Shown: piece after piece, positions 58,764 through 64,000 of the stretch
Numbering within the stretch: position 1 is the first letter of the stretch
Layout of the letters: each line of letters starts with the position of its first letter
Assembly: GCF_005239225.2 (NCBI RefSeq)
Contig: NC_133288.1
Span: 17,986,169 to 18,050,168, forward strand
DNA from: Populus alba
Taxonomy: Eukaryota > Streptophyta > Magnoliopsida > Malpighiales > Salicaceae
Direction: 5' to 3'
DNA: 64,000 nt
Notes under the pieces: generated by a model
What the model was told of the DNA's origin: nothing
Databases searched by the model: none
What the model saw: only the letters and a program-made list of their open reading frames with translations
Position numbers and translations under genes: made by a program

Positions 58764-61700
58764 ATGGTGCTAGTATCCGCTGCACGTGATTACGTAAACC
58801 GGATGTTGCAGGACATCTCCGGTATGAAGGTTCTCATTCTCGATTCCCAAACGGTAATTTCTTTTTCTCACTTAATCACTGAATTATATCTTTATTTTCC
58901 CCATCATTTCGTTTAATCCACTCAAAATCTGTATAATTACTGCTGATTTCTTGTTAATCAAAGCAATTGCTAGGCACAAAAAAAAAAACAGAACAATTTT
59001 TTTAGGATCGAAAACCCTAGCTCGTATTAAGCTAAAGAAGATGAGAAATGTGAGTTATGTTAATAATGTGTTTCAGGTTAGTATTGTAAGTGTTGTGTAT
59101 TCACAATCAGAATTACTACAAAAGGAGGTATTTTTGGTAGAATTGGTAGATTCTATATCGAAGTCGAAAGAATCAATGTCGCATCTTAAAGCAGTATACT
59201 TCCTTCGCCCAACATTGGAGAATATTCAGCATTTGCGGCGTCAGCTGGCTAATCCTAGATTCGGAGAGAGTCATTTATGTAAGTTCTTATCAAAGGGTTT
59301 TGGAGGTTCAGTAATAATTTTTTTTTTTTCATTTAAGTTTTTTATTTGATCGTGATGTATTTGCAGTTTTCTCCAACATGTTGAAGGATACTCAGATTCA
59401 TATATTAGCTGATTCGGACGAACAGGAAGTTGTGCAGCAAGTTCAGGTACATCATTTTTCTTGATCTTTTATCTATGAACTCATTTATAACATATCATGT
59501 TTTCTTGTAGTAAATGTAAAGTATAATGCACATGTGAATTGAATGTCTGACGGGACTGGATCAACTGTCTTGCAAGAAAATCATATTAAGTATCACCTGG
59601 TGGAATTGTATAACTGATGAAATTCTCAAGTTGCCTAGCACAACTGCCCGGATTTCGGTCATTTCATTCTAAAATGCTGAGAAGAAGGGTCTTGAGTAGG
59701 TCATGTTTCTTAGGGTTTTGCTTTCATCGCTGTAGAATTGGTTAACGTCCTTCTGTTTTAGAACCTGTCCAGAGCAATGTAGAAACAATTAGGTCATTGT
59801 ACTAATGGTCTGATGTTGGTGTATAGTTGCATATATCTTGTCTATAGGAGATAAGATGCTCTTTACTTATCTGATTAAAATGGCCGTCTTCTACTTGGTG
59901 AATGAGAAGAGAAGTAATGTGAGTGCTCGTGGTGTGGCATTGTGGGTGTTGTCAAACATTATTACTGTAATTCATTAGATTTAGAGAATTTTGAGCCTCT
60001 AACAGAGGAAATAGAAAAAAAGACGTCGTGGTCTATTTGCAATGATTGGGAAACTTCCTCCAACAGGAAGTTGTGGTTACTTGATGTGATTTAAGACCAA
60101 ATGAGAATTGCCTTTGAGCTTTAATGTGTTAATTGATGTTAAGGACCTGATGTGAGACTGCCAAGGAAAAGATGTTGGAATGTTGCATTGACACTAAAGG
60201 ATAAACAAAATTATGCCAAACTCAATGTCTTGGATCAAATATTGTTTCTTGTGGTAGGTTGAATGACAGATATGTTTATTGTACTACTCTTTTGACATGT
60301 GAACTAGCTGGCTTTACTTGATATATGTTTTGTGAATTGTCAATATGTGATTTTATTTGCCAGCAATCTGTTCCATATCCACCTTCTTGCTCAGTATTTA
60401 ATTTCAGATGCTTTAGATACATTTTCCTTCTATTGATTATGCAGGAGTATTATGCAGACTTTGTTGCAATTGATCCTTATCATTTCACTTTGAACATCCC
60501 TTCAAATCACATGTATATGCTTCCAGCGGTTGTAGATCCTCCTGGTTTGCAACAGTTCTGTGATAGAATTGTTGATGGCATATCAACGGTCTTTTTTGGC
60601 ATTGAAAAGAAGACCTGTTATTCGATATCAAAGGACCTCTGATATTGCAAAAAGGATAGCGCAGGAAACATCAGTGAGTGATACTTTGAACTGATGAAAC
60701 TAGAGTAACATACCTTGCAACTAAACATTTCTCTGGAAACAACTCTCCTATGTTGAGTCACAGTTTAACCTTTTTATTTTCCACTTTCATATCTTACATT
60801 CAGGTTAAGATATGTGCACTACATGTGCATAGGTTACTCCATGTGTTGCAATACCTATATGTATTAAAGAAGTGTCTGATTTTACTATACATTGTTGACA
60901 GCCCCTTTATTTGTTCTTTGAAGATCAGTGTCATAGAAAAAATGATTTTTTTGGTTAATAACTTTTGGGGAATGCAGAAGCTGATGTACCAGCAGGAAAG
61001 TGGCCTTTTTGATTTCAGACGTACAGAGATTTCTCCTTTGTTGCTTATAGTTGATCGAAGGGATGACCCTGTTACCCCATTATTAAACCAATGGACATAT
61101 CAGGTTCAAGTTGTGACTATGATATGTGATTTCTGTGCTTTTCAAATGTCAAGCATGCCTTGTGAATTATTTCCGAGTAACAGTTGGGCAGCTTTTTGAT
61201 TATGTTCATTTATTTTGTAGGCTATGGTTCATGAATTGATAGGTATTCATGATAACAAAGTGGATTTGAGTAGTACTGGAAAATTACCCAAAGACCAGCA
61301 GGTTGAGTTGCTTTTTTTCCCTTGCTGTAAATTTATAAAATTTCAAAAAGTTGCATAAGTCTTAAATTTGTGCCCCGTTGCTTTTAGGAGGTTGTATTGT
61401 CATCAGAGCAAGATGCCTTCTTCAAAGCTAATATGTATGAGAACTTTGGAGATATTGGAATGAGCATCAAGAGGATGGTGGATGATTTTCAGCAAGTTGC
61501 AAAAAGTAACCAAAATATCCAAACAATAGGTTTGTATTTGGCAAGATTGAACATCCATATGTTTGATAATTTAATTAATCTCTATGGCCGCATCTAGGAT
61601 TTTCAATTTAAACAGAAAATATTTTGAATTACTGCAGAAGACATGGCCAAGTTTGTTGACAGTTACCCTGAGTACAGAAAAATGCACGGCAATGTTTCAA

Positions 61701-63941
61701 AGCATGTGACATTGGTCACAGAAATGAGCAAGATAGTTGGAGAGCGAAGGCTGATGTTAATTTCAGAAAGGGAACAGGATTTGGCTTGCAATGGTGGGCA
61801 AGTGGCTGCATTTGAGGTATTGCTTGTATTCTGACATATTCCAGGTTTTCCTTATTTTCTTGCTCGATCTGAGCATGAATTTTAAGCTAAAATCAACAAT
61901 ATATGATAGTCCTGATGCATTTAAACAAACTGACCAAACTGCATGAAAAAAACAATTAGGGAATTACTGTGCTGGTACCTTAAGATTTTGTTATAGATTG
62001 ATACTTTTGTTGGAAATAGTAGTAACATGTGTTCAAAATGAATATGGAGCGGAAGAAAAAAGAAAAATTAGCCAAGCCCAGATGTTGCAGTGAGAATTGG
62101 AAGACAGGTAGAAATATTGGGGTCTGTGTAGCAATCAGAACCCAGAAATGTTCGTGGCTTTGCTTTTTAATGCAAGAGATGGGGATCAGGTTCCTAATGG
62201 AGTACATCATTACATTTTTTTTACACCAATTAGGTGATTGAAGGGTTGTTGCATTATTATTATGAAATTAATGCTATTGAAATTATTGTTAATAATAAGT
62301 TATATGGTAAATTAGAAATAGGAATATGAATTTTCAAGCTTGATTGATTCTTCACATGTCAAAAGAGATACGTGATTCTGTTAAACTAGCATTCCATGTT
62401 ACTTCTTAAAGTACATTTTAGTCTCTAGGACTTTTTTATCAGTTGATATTGTTTGCCACCTGCCTTGTAATTTTTAAAAAGCCTTATATTTATCCCCATT
62501 GTAATTAGTGATATCTGATTTCACAAAAATATTAGCTGATAAGATCTAATGGCAATCTGATGCTACATTCAGAAATATGTGGTGCAATTGTCAAAGCTTG
62601 ACCTCCCTTCTTCATATATTTTTGCAGGCAGTGACAAATCTTCTAAACAATGAAAGTGTTTCTGATATTGACCGACTACACTTGGTAATGTTATATGCAT
62701 TGCGCTATGAGAAGGAGAGCCCTGTTCAATTAATGCAGCTTTTTAACAAACTGGCTTCTCAATCTCCCAAGTACAAGCCTGGGGTAATTTATCTAACCAG
62801 AATATTGCTAAATAGCTGTACTAGTCTCAAGCCTTGCTGTATAAACCTGGGGTAAATCAGTAACATGTTTAGTGATGCATAAAATAATTGTAAAAAAAAA
62901 GTAAAGAAAAATCATGTTAAAGGGGCCATCATTTATGTTCAGAACCGGTGCTTAATACCGGTGGAAAGATATATATTAGATCATTGATCGTGCTGTCCTT
63001 TTCAGACTCTTGCATGCTATTACATAACTGACAATGAGAAGAACTACCGGCCAAAATGTTTAATCTCATTTCTCATTTAAAATTGAGACTATTTTAACTT
63101 ACTCATGATTATTTTTTGACATTAAATTTCTTTGTGAAGCCCTGTCTGACTGTACTTAGATATCTTCTGTCCTTTGCTGTGGCTAGATAAGAAAGCTAAA
63201 TGGTTAGATATATTGATTATCATGAAATGGCAGCTAGTCCAATTCCTCCTGAAGCAAGCAGGTGTGGATAAGCGAACTGGGGATCTTTATGGGAACCGAG
63301 ATCTACTGAACATTGCTCGTAACATGGCTCGTGGTCTCAAGGTTTGAGGAAAAATGTTCTTTTTTTCTTTTCCTTTATGTTTCCTTTTTTCTTTTCCTTA
63401 GATATCTGTAAGTAGATGCTTATAGTCTTTTATCTTTGCATTTTTGTGATAGGGGGTTGAAAATGTATACACCCAGCACCAGCCTCTTCTGTTCCAAACT
63501 ATGGAAAGCATAATCAAGGGGCGGTTGAGAGATGTGGACTACCCATTTGTTGGAAATCACTTTCAACAGGGAAGGTTAGTATTGTAAACATGGAGAAATC
63601 ATGGTTATTTTTCAATTGTATTTGCAGAATTGTTCCAAGGGCATGGCAGACAGCTCAAGTTCATGTGATGCTGTGGTTATACCCCAGTATATAAAGCCAA
63701 AATGATCATGATGATTTGCTGTAGTACCAAACCCGCCTACATATTAGAAAATGGAAAACCACAATGATTTGCGTTCTATGTGAATGATTTATATTTATTC
63801 TTAGTGCAGGCCACAAGATGTGGTTATTTTCATTGTTGGTGGAACAACATATGAGGAGTCACGCTCTGTTGCTCTCCAAAATGCCAGCAATTCTGGAACT
63901 CGTTTCATCCTTGGTGGTTCTGTGGTTCTCAATTCTAAGAG
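58764..63941 (+). CDS. VPS45: VPS45, Sec1/Munc18 vesicle-fusion protein (partial, frameshifted)
   Basis: A cytosolic SM-family protein that binds trans-Golgi and endosomal SNAREs (in plants, SYP41/SYP61/VTI12) and promotes vesicle fusion on the vacuolar route. Exons: 58764-58853, 59077-59278, 59367-59446, 60445-60673, 60978-61103, 61221-61301, 61388-61529, 61638-61816, 62628-62783, 63234-63341, 63453-63574, 63810-63941. The next exon lies beyond the window. Family text is clear throughout: [78 protein letters not shown] and [18 protein letters not shown]. Exon 4 is 229 bases where neighbouring phases demand 228. A T run at 60592-60597 has six Ts where five would give [19 protein letters not shown]. 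As written, the frame stops at 60640-60642. This is a real null change or a sequencing error; all other exons look intact. Confidence 0.92.
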
Positions 63942-64000
63942 GTAAATCTGTCGTCATTCCGTTGTTCTCATGGGTACTCAGAACAGGACACCACGTCCTT

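Noticed and set aside
58951..59076. N-terminal part of the plus-strand frame 58951-59349
   Set aside because: Only the portion from 59077 is VPS45 exon 2; the upstream part is intron 1 read through, with poly-Lys composition.
1..64000. CRISPR arrays, bacterial operons, rRNA genes or an undescribed multi-gene system
   Set aside because: Repeats are transposon-like or microsatellites without regular spacers; genes are spliced plant genes with unrelated roles.

Overview
The window reads as AT-rich nuclear DNA from a dicot tree, most likely Populus (poplar) or a close Salicaceae relative. The base for this is plant-only gene families with split genes and GT/AG introns, introns rich in T runs, a Salicaceae-like SINE, and AT-rich dispersed repeats of a kind I associate with poplar. 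The genus is an inference; no search was run.

I can support six protein-coding genes. In order they are: a GT47 exostosin-family glycosyltransferase (minus, 8 exons, 12521-15113); a PIN6-type auxin transporter (plus, 7 exons, 31242-36286); a plastid acyl-ACP desaturase (minus, 2 exons, 39815-41348); a single-exon PLS/E-type pentatricopeptide protein (minus, 45535-48651); a GT8 xylan glucuronosyltransferase of the GUX group (minus, 4 exons, 49144-52557); and the SM protein VPS45 (plus, 12 exons visible, 58764-63941, running off the right edge). For each split gene I checked that exon phases add up. The one failure is VPS45 exon 4, which carries one extra T in a T run and breaks the frame.

The rest is repeat-rich. 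From left to right: an unrecognised coding-like stretch (about 1.0-3.3 kb); a TIR element (8.0-8.6 kb); T-rich imperfect tandem blocks (10.6-11.0 and 16.4-17.3 kb); a hAT-like MITE (17.55-18.30 kb); a decayed Ty1/copia element on the minus strand (18.4-19.6 kb); a Helitron-like element (20.38-21.72 kb); an intact-looking SINE with target-site duplications (23.45-23.67 kb); a decayed plant-mobile-domain (MAIN-like) gene on the minus strand (25.35-26.84 kb); another tandem block (38.0-38.8 kb); a second TIR element (43.06-43.79 kb); a decayed Ty3/gypsy gag-protease fragment (53.7-55.3 kb); and several small AT-rich elements and microsatellites.

The genes do not form a functional cluster, as expected for a plant chromosome. 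Two (GT47 and GUX) act in cell-wall glycan synthesis in the Golgi, but about 34 kb and unrelated genes lie between them. I found no convincing undescribed biological system. The points most worth checking are the VPS45 frameshift, the Helitron-like and SINE calls, the plant-mobile-domain relic, and the unidentified coding-like stretch at the left end.
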